Part shown: piece by piece, positions 52,795 through 63,447 of the stretch
Layout: the number at the start of each line of letters is the position of its first letter
Position numbering within the stretch: the stretch's first letter is position 1
Source: Hyphomicrobiales bacterium
Lineage (GTDB): Bacteria > Pseudomonadota > Alphaproteobacteria > Rhizobiales > Beijerinckiaceae
Reading direction: 5' to 3'
Length of the DNA stretch: 64,000 nt
Assembly: GCA_930633495.1 (NCBI GenBank)
Contig: CAKNFJ010000001.1
Location: 2,105,001-2,169,000 of the forward strand
Position numbers and translations under genes: made by a program
Notes under the pieces: model-generated
What the model saw: the letters and a program-made list of their open reading frames with translations, nothing else
What the model was told of the DNA's origin: nothing
Databases searched by the model: none

Positions 52795-52847
52795 TGCGTC
52801 GGACCCTTCAACCGTTCATGTTCTGGAAAATCAGGCGCGTCCGTTAG

Positions 52848-55018
<2,171 letters not shown>

Positions 55019-55134
55019 GTACGGCCGCTCGCGAATTTGCTATCGCATTGGGCGCATGCAGCCGGATTTTCCGGCTTGGCGCATGTCCCGCCCAAGCGCA
55101 CACTCCGCTTCGCGACAGGATGACGGAGGTGGCG

Positions 55135-55941
55135 ATGCGGCGCTGGCTGTGCGGTCTCTCATGTCTGGCAGCGGCGGCGCTCTGGCAGCCCGCCCTGCCA
55201 CGAGCCCAGACGGCCAGTGCGCCGCCCGAGGAGGTCGACGTCGCGCTCGTGCTCGCGGTCGACGTATCCTATTCGATGGATCTCGACGAGCTCGCCCTGC
55301 AACGCAACGGCTATATCGAGGCCTTCCGCTCGAAGCAGTTGCACGACGCCATCGCCAAGGGTGCGATCGGCAAGATCGCCGTGACCTATTTCGAATGGGC
55401 GGGCGGCGGCTTCCAATACATCGTCCGGCCCTGGAAGGTGATCGACGGCCCGGCAGCTGCCATCGCCTTCGCCGAGGAGCTGGGCGAGGCGCCGACACGA
55501 CGCGGCCGGCGGACCTCGATCTCGGGCGCGATCGATCTCGGCGTGCAATTGCTGGAGCAGTCCAACGTCGCCGCGATGCGACGCGTCATCGACATCTCCG
55601 GCGACGGCGCCAACAATGACGGGCGCCCGGTCACCGCCGCACGCGACGAGGCCGGCGCCAAGGGCATCGCCATCAACGGCCTGCCGGTGATGCTGAAACA
55701 GGCCGGCTATTTCGACATCGACAATCTCGACGTCTACTACAGCGACTGCGTCATCACCGGCATCGGCGCCTTCGTCATCCCGATCCGGGAGAAACACCAG
55801 TTCGTCGAGGCGACCAAGACGAAGCTGCTGCGCGAGATCGCCGAAGCGCCCGCCGACGCGACCATCCACAAGGCGCAGGCCGGCAACAACGCCACCTGCC
55901 TCGCCGGCGAGCGGCAATGGCGCGACCGGATGGGGAATTGA
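55135..55941 (+). CDS. DUF1194 family exported VWA-like protein
   Basis: A 268-residue exported protein with a signal peptide (about 1-25, ending PRAQ). The mature domain is von Willebrand A-like: metal-site start LAVDVSYSMDLDE (DxSxS, about 41-53), TSISGAIDLGVQLLEQ, and VIDISGDGANNDGRPV. DUF1194 function is unknown. The ATG at 55135 was chosen for GGAGG 5 bases upstream; an in-frame ATG lies at 55120. It follows cmk by 116 bases and converges on hrpB. Confidence 0.88.
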   Translation: MRRWLCGLSCLAAAALWQPALPRAQTASAPPEEVDVALVLAVDVSYSMDLDELALQRNGYIEAFRSKQLHDAIAKGAIGKIAVTYFEWAGGGFQYIVRPWKVIDGPAAAIAFAEELGEAPTRRGRRTSISGAIDLGVQLLEQSNVAAMRRVIDISGDGANNDGRPVTAARDEAGAKGIAINGLPVMLKQAGYFDIDNLDVYYSDCVITGIGAFVIPIREKHQFVEATKTKLLREIAEAPADATIHKAQAGNNATCLAGERQWRDRMGN

Positions 55942-55960
55942 GGGCTTTTCTCCTACCTCG

Positions 55961-56076
55961 CCGTCATCCCGGGCAAGCTAAGCGCAGACCCGGGATCCAT
56001 GCCTGAACCTCTATCGGAAGCGCTCCGGAATGGATCCCGGATCGGCGCCGCTGACGCGGCTTGTCCGGGATGACGG
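55961..56076. repeat. Nested palindromic intergenic repeat
   Basis: The outer arms are CCGTCATCCCGGGCAAG (55961-55977) and CTTGTCCGGGATGACGG (56060-56076). The inner arms are CCCGGGATCCAT (55989-56000) and ATGGATCCCGG (about 56030-56040). It sits between the convergent DUF1194 and hrpB genes. Elements of this type are scattered in many Rhizobiales genomes and could act as a bidirectional terminator. Confidence 0.8.
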
Positions 56077-56095
56077 AGCACTTTCCGGGAAAGAC

Positions 56096-58600
56096 TCACG
56101 TCCCCCTCGGCTTCGCCCGTGTCGTCGGCAGCGCTGCGGCAGGATCATCCGGCCAGAGATGGCGGGGGTAGCGGCCCTTCATCTCCGATTTCACCGCCGC
56201 CCATGAACCCCGCCAGAAACCGGGGAGGTCACGCGTGACCTGAATCGGACGATGCGCCGGGGAGAGCAGTTCCAAAACCAGAGGAACCCTCCCGCCGGCC
56301 AAAGCGGGATGGGCCGCAAGGCCATAGAGCTCCTGAACCCGGACCGAGATGGTCGGACCAGCCTCGGCGGCATAGTCGACCGCGAGCGACGAGCCGGTCG
56401 GCGCGGTGAAATGGGTCGGCGCCTCCTGATCGAGCCGCCGCTTCATCTCCCAGGGCAGAAGGCCAGCCAGCGCCGATTCGAGGTCGGACGCTTGAATTGC
56501 GGCGAGCGAGGCGCGGCCGACGAGATGCGGCGCGAGCCAGAGTTCCGGGTCCAGCGCCAGACCTTCGTCGGAAAGGTCGGGCCAACCGGCCTCGGGTTCG
56601 GCCTTGCGCAGGAAGGCGGCGCGCTCGCGCAATTGGTTCTGCCCCTTGGTCCAGGGCAGGAGACCGATGCCGAGCGCCGCGATGCCCTTGGCCAGCGCCT
56701 CGGCATTCTCCGGGCTGTCGGCAATGGAAAGCGGCCGCTCCGACAGCGAGAGCGCCCCGTAGCGACGCACTGCTCGGACGCGCAGGGCGCGCGCGGCTCG
56801 GTCGAAGCTCGCCTCCTCGCGCTCCGCGATGGCGAAGGGGGCGAGGCCATGGGAGACGAGCGCCGCGATCTCCGCTTCGCTGACCGCGGCAGCAGCCATG
56901 ATGCGAGCCTGCTGGGCCGCGCCGGTCAATTCCGCTACAACGATGTAAGGCTCGCGCGCTAGGCGCTGCGACGGCTCCAGCGCGCCGCCGCGGCCATTGG
57001 CGAGGAGGTACTGGCCCGAACCCGGCGCGCGGGCCTTGGCGACGCGATCGGGATAGGCAAAAGCGAGCAGGAGACCCGGTGAAAGAGCATCACCGACCGA
57101 AGCCTGATCCTTGCCGACGCTGCGCTCGGCTGTTCGTGCCCAGCCCTCGGCGAGGCGGCGCATGTCGCCGGCCCGGCCGCCGCGTTCGCGATTGAAGCGC
57201 TCCAGCCGCTCGGCGAGATCGATGGCATCGCCGCCGAGGCCACGCTCGACCAGCACGGCGGCGAGATCGGCAGCAGCATCTGCCTGCCCGAAACGTGCGG
57301 CCGCCACGACCATGCGGGCGAGACGCGGTGGCAGGGGCAGCGCTTGCAAGGCGCGTCCATCGGGCGTGATGCGGCCATCGGCATCGAGCGCGACGATATT
57401 GCTCAGCAGGGAGCGCGCTTCCTTGAGAGCGGGCGACGGCGGCTGATCGAGGAAGGCCAGCGTCGTCGGATCGCCGACGCCCCAGGCGGCACAATCGAGC
57501 AAAAGCGGGCTCAGATCGGCCGAGAGGATTTCCGGCCTCGCGAAAGCTTCCAGCGCTCCGGTCGCGGCCTCCTCCCAGAGCCGGTAGCACACGCCCGGCT
57601 CGGTGCGGCCGGCGCGGCCACGGCGCTGATCGGCGGCAGCGCGGCTGACGCGGCGCGTCTCCAGCCGGGTCACGCCGATATCGGGCTCGTAGACCGGCAC
57701 GCGGGCGAGGCCGGAATCGATGACGACCCGCACGCCCTCGATGGTCAGCGAGGTCTCGGCGATGGCCGTGGCGAGCACGATTTTGCGCTTGGCCGCAGGC
57801 GCCGGCAGCACGGCACGATCCTGCTCACGCTGGTCGAGCGCGCCATAGAGCGGCGCGATCTCGACGGCGGGATCGCGCAATCTTTCGCGCAGGCGCTCCT
57901 CGACGCGGCGGATTTCGCCCTGGCCGGGCAGGAAGACGAGCTGCGAGCCGGGCTGCTCGTTGAGCGCGAGCAGGACCGTCTCCGTCACCTGATCCTCGAT
58001 GCGCTTCAGCGGATCGCGGCCACGATAGCGTGTCTCGATCGGATAAGCGCGGCCCTCGCTCTCGATCACCGGAGCATCCCCGAGCAGTTTCGCGACGCGG
58101 GCGCCATCCAGCGTCGCGGACATCACGAGGATGCGCAAATCCTCGCGCAGGCCGCTCTGAGCATCCAACGCCAGCGCCAGACCGAAATCGGCATCGAGCG
58201 AGCGTTCGTGAAACTCGTCGAAGAGCACGGCGGCGACGCCGTCCAGTGCGGGATCGTCGAGGATCATCCGGGCGAAGACACCTTCGGTCACGACCTCGAT
58301 GCGCGTCTTCGGGCCGATCTTCGAGCCGAGCCGCACGCGCAGGCCCACCGTCTCGCCGACGCGTTCGCCCAGCGTCTGCGCCATCCGGTTCGCCGCGCCG
58401 CGCGCCGCCAGACGGCGCGGTTCGAGCAGGATCAGCTTGCCGCCCTTCGTCCAGGGCTGGTCGAGCAAAGCGAGCGGCACGCGCGTCGTCTTGCCGGCGC
58501 CGGGCGGAGCGACCAGCACGGCGTTCGGCTGCACCCTCAAGGTAGCAGCGAGATCGCCGAGGACGGCATCGATCGGAAGGGCAGTGTCGAAGGCGCGCAT
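56096..58600 (-). CDS. hrpB: ATP-dependent helicase HrpB (DEAH-box)
   Basis: A DEAH-family RNA helicase of 834 residues. Motif I APPGAGKTT (about 31-39), motif II appears as DEFH (LFDEFHERSLD), motif III is MSATL, and motif VI is [12 protein letters not shown]. The HA2/OB-fold region and HrpB C-terminal domain (about 480-834) follow, ending in WPDDPAAALPTTRAKPRG, the conserved HrpB end signature. The ATG at 58600 gives the family N-terminus; the frame is open much further upstream but that part is antisense to trpA. Cellular role is not well defined. Confidence 0.93.
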   Translation of the reverse strand: MRAFDTALPIDAVLGDLAATLRVQPNAVLVAPPGAGKTTRVPLALLDQPWTKGGKLILLEPRRLAARGAANRMAQTLGERVGETVGLRVRLGSKIGPKTRIEVVTEGVFARMILDDPALDGVAAVLFDEFHERSLDADFGLALALDAQSGLREDLRILVMSATLDGARVAKLLGDAPVIESEGRAYPIETRYRGRDPLKRIEDQVTETVLLALNEQPGSQLVFLPGQGEIRRVEERLRERLRDPAVEIAPLYGALDQREQDRAVLPAPAAKRKIVLATAIAETSLTIEGVRVVIDSGLARVPVYEPDIGVTRLETRRVSRAAADQRRGRAGRTEPGVCYRLWEEAATGALEAFARPEILSADLSPLLLDCAAWGVGDPTTLAFLDQPPSPALKEARSLLSNIVALDADGRITPDGRALQALPLPPRLARMVVAAARFGQADAAADLAAVLVERGLGGDAIDLAERLERFNRERGGRAGDMRRLAEGWARTAERSVGKDQASVGDALSPGLLLAFAYPDRVAKARAPGSGQYLLANGRGGALEPSQRLAREPYIVVAELTGAAQQARIMAAAAVSEAEIAALVSHGLAPFAIAEREEASFDRAARALRVRAVRRYGALSLSERPLSIADSPENAEALAKGIAALGIGLLPWTKGQNQLRERAAFLRKAEPEAGWPDLSDEGLALDPELWLAPHLVGRASLAAIQASDLESALAGLLPWEMKRRLDQEAPTHFTAPTGSSLAVDYAAEAGPTISVRVQELYGLAAHPALAGGRVPLVLELLSPAHRPIQVTRDLPGFWRGSWAAVKSEMKGRYPRHLWPDDPAAALPTTRAKPRGT

Positions 58601-58719
58601 GCCCGGCCGATGTGGCGCAGGCTTAGCCTTCGCGCAAGCCACTCGCCAGCCGGCGCTCATCATGATAGCTCGCCGAGCGCCCTGACGGGCGCAAAGTGAC
58701 GATCTATCTCTTTGCCTCC

Positions 58720-58765
58720 GCATCGGATTTGCCCGAAAAGTGGCTTCCACTTTTCGGTCCGATGC
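58720..58765. repeat. Palindromic REP/RIME-like element upstream of trpA
   Basis: CCGAAAAGTGG-CTT-CCACTTTTCGG (58733-58757) is a perfect 11-base stem with a triloop, extended by GCATCGGA (58720-58727) and TCCGATGC (58758-58765) with an interior bulge. It ends 15 bases before the trpA ATG, so as RNA it would form right at the ribosome site. This motif type recurs in Rhizobiales intergenic regions (recall). Confidence 0.8.
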
Positions 58766-58780
58766 TTTAACCGCTGAGCC

Positions 58781-59626
58781 ATGACTGAGACCGGCCAGAC
58801 CCGCATCCAGAACCGCTTCCAGGCCTGCGCCCGCGAGGGCCGGGCGGCGCTCGTGACCTTCGTCACCGCCGGCGACCCGGATTTCGAGACCTCCAGCGCG
58901 ATCCTCGCGGCCCTGCCGGGAGCCGGCGCCGACGTGATCGAGCTCGGCGTGCCCTTCACCGATCCGATGGCGGACGGCATTCCCGTCCAGCTCGCAGGAC
59001 AGCGTGCGCTCAAGGCCGGCCAGACGCTGCGCAAGACGCTCGCGATGGTCGAGAGCTTCCGCAAGGCCGGCCATGACACGCCGATCGTGCTGATGGGCTA
59101 TTACAACCCGATCTACGCTTATGGCGTCGAAGCCTTCCTGACCGATGCCCGCCGCGTCGGCATCGACGGGCTCATCGTGGTCGACCTGCCACCGGAAGAA
59201 GACGAGGAGCTCTGCCTGCCGGCGCTGAAGGCCGGCGTCTCCTTCATCCGGCTGGCAACGCCGACGACGGACGACAAGCGCCTGCCCAAGGTGCTGCAGA
59301 ACACCTCGGGCTTCGTCTATTACGTTTCGGTCACCGGCGTGACCGGCGGCGCCATCGCCGATTACGGCGCTGTCGGCGACGCGGTCGCGCGGATCAAGCG
59401 CCATACCGACCTGCCGGTCGCAGTCGGCTTCGGCGTCAAGACCGCGGCCGATGCCGCCACCATCGCCAAGCGCGCGGACGGCGTCGTCGTCGGCTCGGCC
59501 CTCGTCGAGCGCGTCCGCCTTTCGCTCGATGACCAGGGCAAGGCCACGGAAAAGACGGTTTCGGCTGTCACCTCGCTGGTCAGCGAACTCGCCCAGGGCG
59601 TCCGCTCCGCCGCCAAGGCGGCCTGA
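58781..59626 (+). CDS. trpA: Tryptophan synthase alpha chain
   Basis: Cleaves indole-3-glycerol phosphate to indole and glyceraldehyde-3-phosphate. The 281 residues form the usual TIM barrel. The catalytic Glu is in [19 protein letters not shown] and the catalytic Asp is in the same loop. [24 protein letters not shown] and [13 protein letters not shown] (phosphate site) are all intact. trpB is not next to it: hrpB lies divergently upstream, separated by a palindromic repeat. accD follows after 107 bases. Confidence 0.96.
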   Translation: MTETGQTRIQNRFQACAREGRAALVTFVTAGDPDFETSSAILAALPGAGADVIELGVPFTDPMADGIPVQLAGQRALKAGQTLRKTLAMVESFRKAGHDTPIVLMGYYNPIYAYGVEAFLTDARRVGIDGLIVVDLPPEEDEELCLPALKAGVSFIRLATPTTDDKRLPKVLQNTSGFVYYVSVTGVTGGAIADYGAVGDAVARIKRHTDLPVAVGFGVKTAADAATIAKRADGVVVGSALVERVRLSLDDQGKATEKTVSAVTSLVSELAQGVRSAAKAA

Positions 59627-59732
59627 GGCCTCGGTTTTCATGCGACGGTCGTGCCGCTTGCTTGACTGCCGGCGCGACCTATTTCAGGCCTGACGGCGCC
59701 ATGGCGCCGAAAGCCCATCAGGGATTCATCCG

Positions 59733-60638
59733 ATGAACTGGATTTCCGAAGTCGTCCGGCCGCGCATCAAGACGCTGTTCAAGCGCGAAAGCCCGGAGAA
59801 TCTCTGGATCAAGTGCCCCGATTCCGGGCAGATGGTCTTCCACAAGGATGTCGAAGCCAATGGCTACGTCATCCCCGGCTCCGAGCACCATATGCGCGTC
59901 ACCGCGCCGGAGCGGCTGCGGCTGACCTTCGATGACGGCAAATGGCTCGACGTCGCGCTGCCGGACGCCACCGTCGATCCGCTGAAGTTCCGCGACGAGA
60001 AGCGCTATGTCGACCGGCTGAAGGACGCCCGCGCCAAGACCGGCGCACAGGACGCCTTCAAGATCGGCTATGGCCGGGTCAAGGGCCTGCCGATGACGGT
60101 CGCGGCGCAGGATTTCCACTTCATGGGCGGCTCGCTCGGCATGGCGGCCGGCGAAGCCTTCATCAAGGGCGCCGAGACCGCGATCGAGAAGAAGACGCCC
60201 TATGTCGTGTTCGCGGCCTCGGGCGGCGCGCGCATGCAGGAGGGCATCCTCTCGCTGATGCAGCTGCCGCGCACCACGGTCGCGGTGCGGCGCCTGCGCG
60301 CGGCCGGCCTGCCCTATTTCGTGGTGCTGACCAACCCGACCACCGGCGGCGTCACCGCCTCCTACGCCATGCTCGGCGACATCCACATCGCGGAGCCCGG
60401 TGCGCTGATCGGCTTCGCCGGCCCGCGCGTGATCGAGCAGACGATCCGCGAGAAGCTGCCGGAAGGCTTCCAGCGCTCGGAATATCTGAAGGATCACGGC
60501 ATGGTCGACATGGTCGTGCATCGCCGCGATCTCCCGGAGACGCTGGCACGGCTCGGCCGCCTGCTGACCAAGCAACCCGCCATCAAGGGCGAGGCGGCCG
60601 CTCCCGCGCCCGTGCGCCCGGTGCCCGAGGCGGTCTAA
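59733..60638 (+). CDS. accD: Acetyl-CoA carboxylase carboxyltransferase subunit beta
   Basis: Beta half of the carboxyltransferase making malonyl-CoA for fatty acid synthesis. The 301 residues include the crotonase-like core ([73 protein letters not shown]). The N-terminal zinc-ribbon segment is degenerate: only C28 of the four usual cysteines remains (KCPDSGQ, then VIPGSEHH where CxxC is expected). The same loss is seen in other Rhizobiales, so the enzyme should still be active. It is followed by folC after 29 bases. Confidence 0.96.
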   Translation: MNWISEVVRPRIKTLFKRESPENLWIKCPDSGQMVFHKDVEANGYVIPGSEHHMRVTAPERLRLTFDDGKWLDVALPDATVDPLKFRDEKRYVDRLKDARAKTGAQDAFKIGYGRVKGLPMTVAAQDFHFMGGSLGMAAGEAFIKGAETAIEKKTPYVVFAASGGARMQEGILSLMQLPRTTVAVRRLRAAGLPYFVVLTNPTTGGVTASYAMLGDIHIAEPGALIGFAGPRVIEQTIREKLPEGFQRSEYLKDHGMVDMVVHRRDLPETLARLGRLLTKQPAIKGEAAAPAPVRPVPEAV

Positions 60639-60667
60639 GGAAGCTCGCGGCTGGGGGCCGTCACGTC

Positions 60668-61990
60668 ATGGGGTCTTCGGACACGCTGCTCGCGCGCTTC
60701 ATGGCGCTGCACCCCAAGCTGATCGACCTCTCGCTCGGCCGCATCCTCACCTTGCTGGAACGGCTGGGCGACCCGCAGAAGCGCCTGCCGCCGGTGATCC
60801 ATGTCGCTGGCACCAACGGCAAGGGCTCGACCATCGCCTTCATGCGGGCGATCCTCGAAGCCGCCGGCCTTTCCGTCCATGTCTACATCTCGCCGCATCT
60901 GGTGCGCTTCCATGAGCGCATCCGGCTGGGCGCTCCCGGCGGCGGGCGTTTCGTCGACGAGGACAAGCTGGTCGACGCGCTGGAGCGCTGCGAGGCGATC
61001 AATGCCGGCGATCCCATCACCTTCTTCGAGATGACGACCGCCGCCGGCCTCCTGCTCTTCGCGGAGCATCCGGCAGACGTGCTGCTGCTGGAGGTCGGGC
61101 TCGGGGGGCGCTTCGACGCGACCAACGTCATCGCCCACCCCGCTTGCACGGTGGTGACGCCGGTCTCGCTCGACCATTCCGAATATCTCGGCGACACCGT
61201 GACCAAGATCGCGGGCGAGAAGGCCGGCATCTTCAAGCGCGGCGCCCCGGCCGTGATCGCGCCGCAGGAACCGGAGCCGACCGCCGTGCTGGAAGCGGCG
61301 GCCGAGCGGACCGGCGCCGCCAAGATCCTGATCGGCGCGCAGGACTTCAACGTCCACGAGGCGGGCGGCCGGCTCGTCTATGAGGACCAGGACGGCCTGC
61401 TCGACCTGCCGCTGCCGCGCCTCGCCGGACGCCACCAGCACATCAATGCCGGGACCGCGATCGCGGCGCTGCGTGCCGCCGGCTATGGCGGCCTGCCGGC
61501 GCGCGCCTTCGAGGCGGGCATGCGCAACGCCGACTGGCCGGCGCGGCTCCAGCGACTGGCGCGCGGGCGCCTCGCCGAGATCGTGCCCGATGGCGCCGAA
61601 CTCTGGCTCGATGGCGGCCACAACCCCGATGGCGGGCGCGTTCTGGCCCAGGCCATGGCCGATCTCGCCGACCGCAACCCGGCGCCGCTGGTGATGATCG
61701 CCGGCCTGCTCTCGACTAAGGATGCCGGCGCCACGCTCGGCCATTTCAAGGGGCTGGCGCAGGCGCTCTATGCCGTGCCGATCCAGAACTCGCTGGCCGC
61801 CCGGCCGGCCGAGGAGGTCGCCGAAGCGGCCCGCGGCGCCGGCCTCGCAGCCGAGGTCTCGGGCTCCGTCGAACAGGCGCTCAGGACCATCGCCGCGCGG
61901 GGCTGGCCGGCGCCGCCACGCATCCTGATCTGCGGCTCGCTCTATCTGGCGGGAGAGGTTCTCTCCGCCAACGGCACGCCGCCGACCTGA
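60668..61990 (+). CDS. folC: Folylpolyglutamate synthase / dihydrofolate synthase
   Basis: A 440-residue Mur-ligase-like enzyme that adds glutamate to dihydropteroate and folates. The ATP site is HVAGTNGKGST (about 46-56), then YISPHLVRFHERIR, the second-domain LLLEVGLGGRFDATN, LDHSEYLGDTVTKIAGEKAGIFK and the C-terminal WLDGGHNPDGGRVLA. Length and motifs are complete. The accD-folC pair is standard in proteobacteria. Confidence 0.95.
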   Translation: MGSSDTLLARFMALHPKLIDLSLGRILTLLERLGDPQKRLPPVIHVAGTNGKGSTIAFMRAILEAAGLSVHVYISPHLVRFHERIRLGAPGGGRFVDEDKLVDALERCEAINAGDPITFFEMTTAAGLLLFAEHPADVLLLEVGLGGRFDATNVIAHPACTVVTPVSLDHSEYLGDTVTKIAGEKAGIFKRGAPAVIAPQEPEPTAVLEAAAERTGAAKILIGAQDFNVHEAGGRLVYEDQDGLLDLPLPRLAGRHQHINAGTAIAALRAAGYGGLPARAFEAGMRNADWPARLQRLARGRLAEIVPDGAELWLDGGHNPDGGRVLAQAMADLADRNPAPLVMIAGLLSTKDAGATLGHFKGLAQALYAVPIQNSLAARPAEEVAEAARGAGLAAEVSGSVEQALRTIAARGWPAPPRILICGSLYLAGEVLSANGTPPT

Positions 61991-62030
61991 GCCGCACACC
62001 GGCCCCCGTCATCGGAAAGGCAGGAAGAGC

Positions 62031-62453
62031 ATGCCCGTTCCCGGACTGACCGTCCTCGCCGCGACATTGCTCTGCGGCCTGCTCGGCGGCTGCGTCAGTT
62101 CCGGTGGCACGGCCTCGCCGAACGAGGCCGGTGCCGAGCGCGTCGCCTCGGGCAAGCCGACCTTCCTGCAGCAGACCTACATGACGATGGACAGGCGCTG
62201 CCGGCCGGTGAAACGCCCGACCGGCGTCCTGACCGAGCCGCCGCGGCACGGCAAGGTCCGGATGGCGACGAAGACCGCCAAAGCCGAATACGGGCCGGGC
62301 GAGTATCGGCACTGCGACGGCAAGCCCGGACCGTCGCTCGCCTTCGAATACACCTCGCGCCCCGGCTATCGCGGGCCGGATCAGTTCGGCGTGCGCGTGC
62401 GCTATAGCGACGGCGAGATCCGCCAGGCGCAGTTCAAGGTCGAGGTCGATTGA
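62031..62453 (+). CDS. Small lipoprotein of unknown function
   Basis: A 140-residue protein with a signal peptide ending in the lipobox LLGG-C (Cys about residue 21), so lipid-anchored. The mature part resembles an Ig-like or cadherin-like fold: GVLTEPPRHGKVRMATKTAKAEYGPGEYRHCDG and the end FEYTSRPGYRGPDQFGVRVRYSDGEIRQAQFKVEV. The GxDxFxVxVxYxDG pattern is known from Ca-dependent or Ig-like repeats. The function is unknown. It lies between folC and the aldo/keto reductase gene, 19 bases before the latter. Confidence 0.7.
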   Translation: MPVPGLTVLAATLLCGLLGGCVSSGGTASPNEAGAERVASGKPTFLQQTYMTMDRRCRPVKRPTGVLTEPPRHGKVRMATKTAKAEYGPGEYRHCDGKPGPSLAFEYTSRPGYRGPDQFGVRVRYSDGEIRQAQFKVEVD

Positions 62454-62472
62454 GCAAGCGGGAGAGAGCGTC

Positions 62473-63315
62473 ATGAAGCGCAGCTTCGGAATCACCGGGC
62501 CAGCCGTTTCGGCGATCGGCCAGGGCAGCTGGTACAGCGAGCAGGGCGACCGGCGCGAGGCGATCGCGGCTTTCCGGCGCGGGCTCGATCTCGGGCTCGA
62601 CCATATCGACACGGCCGAGATGTATGGCGACGGCCGCTCGGAGGCGCTGATCGGCGAGGCCATCGCAGGCCGGCGCGACGAGGTCTTCCTGGTGTCCAAG
62701 GTGCTGCCGCACAACGCTTCGCGGCAGGGCGTGCGCGCCGCCTGCGAACGCTCGCTGAAACATCTCAAGACCGACCGGCTCGACTGCTACCTGCTGCACT
62801 GGCGCGGCCCGCATCCGTTGAGCGAGACCTTCGCCGCTTTCGAAGCCCTGAAGCAGGAAGGCAAGATCCTGTCCTGGGGCGTCAGCAATTTCGACGAGGA
62901 CGATCTCGACGAGGCGCTCGCCGCTGCCGGGGCAGCCAAGATCGCCTGCAACCAGGTGCTCTATCATCTGCGCGAACGCGCCATCGAGCATGCGGTGATC
63001 CCGTGGTGCGAACGGCACGGCGTCGCCGTCACCGCCTACAGCCCCTTCGGCCATGACGATTTCCCGGCCTCCGGCAACGCGCCGGGCAAGGTGCTGGCCG
63101 AGATTGCCGCGACGCATGGCGCGACAGCACGGCAGGTCGCCCTCGCCTTCCTGACCCGCCGCCCGTCCGTCTTCGCGATCCCGAAGGCGGGCAAGGTCGC
63201 CCATGTCGAGGACAATGCCGGGGCGTCGCAGCTTGCCCTGACCGGGGATGAGATCGCCCGCATCGACGCGGCCTTCCCGCGCGGGCGCAAGCCGCAGGCG
63301 TTGCCGATGATTTGA
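62473..63315 (+). CDS. Aldo/keto reductase
   Basis: A 280-residue NADPH-dependent TIM-barrel oxidoreductase. The catalytic tetrad is visible: Asp and Tyr in IDTAEMYGDG, Lys in FLVSKVLP and His in CYLLHWRG. The cofactor-binding end has VFAIPKAGKVAHVEDNAGA. Substrate unknown; closest in character to the YeaE/2,5-diketogluconate-type reductases. It is in a short unit with the lipoprotein gene. Confidence 0.9.
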   Translation: MKRSFGITGPAVSAIGQGSWYSEQGDRREAIAAFRRGLDLGLDHIDTAEMYGDGRSEALIGEAIAGRRDEVFLVSKVLPHNASRQGVRAACERSLKHLKTDRLDCYLLHWRGPHPLSETFAAFEALKQEGKILSWGVSNFDEDDLDEALAAAGAAKIACNQVLYHLRERAIEHAVIPWCERHGVAVTAYSPFGHDDFPASGNAPGKVLAEIAATHGATARQVALAFLTRRPSVFAIPKAGKVAHVEDNAGASQLALTGDEIARIDAAFPRGRKPQALPMI

Positions 63316-63447
63316 TCGGCGCCGGAAACCACGTTCCGCCTTCCTGCTTTACAGGCTCCGGCGCCCGCGCTTTCCTAGAGTCAAGGGCGATGGCCGCCAG
63401 AGCCTCACGACCGCCCGCTCAACAGTCGCGTTTTCGGAGTTCGGGCG

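Noticed and set aside
58601..59641. Upstream extension of the hrpB frame to 59641
   Set aside because: This part is antisense to trpA and has no similarity to helicases; HrpB homologues begin at the ATG at 58600.
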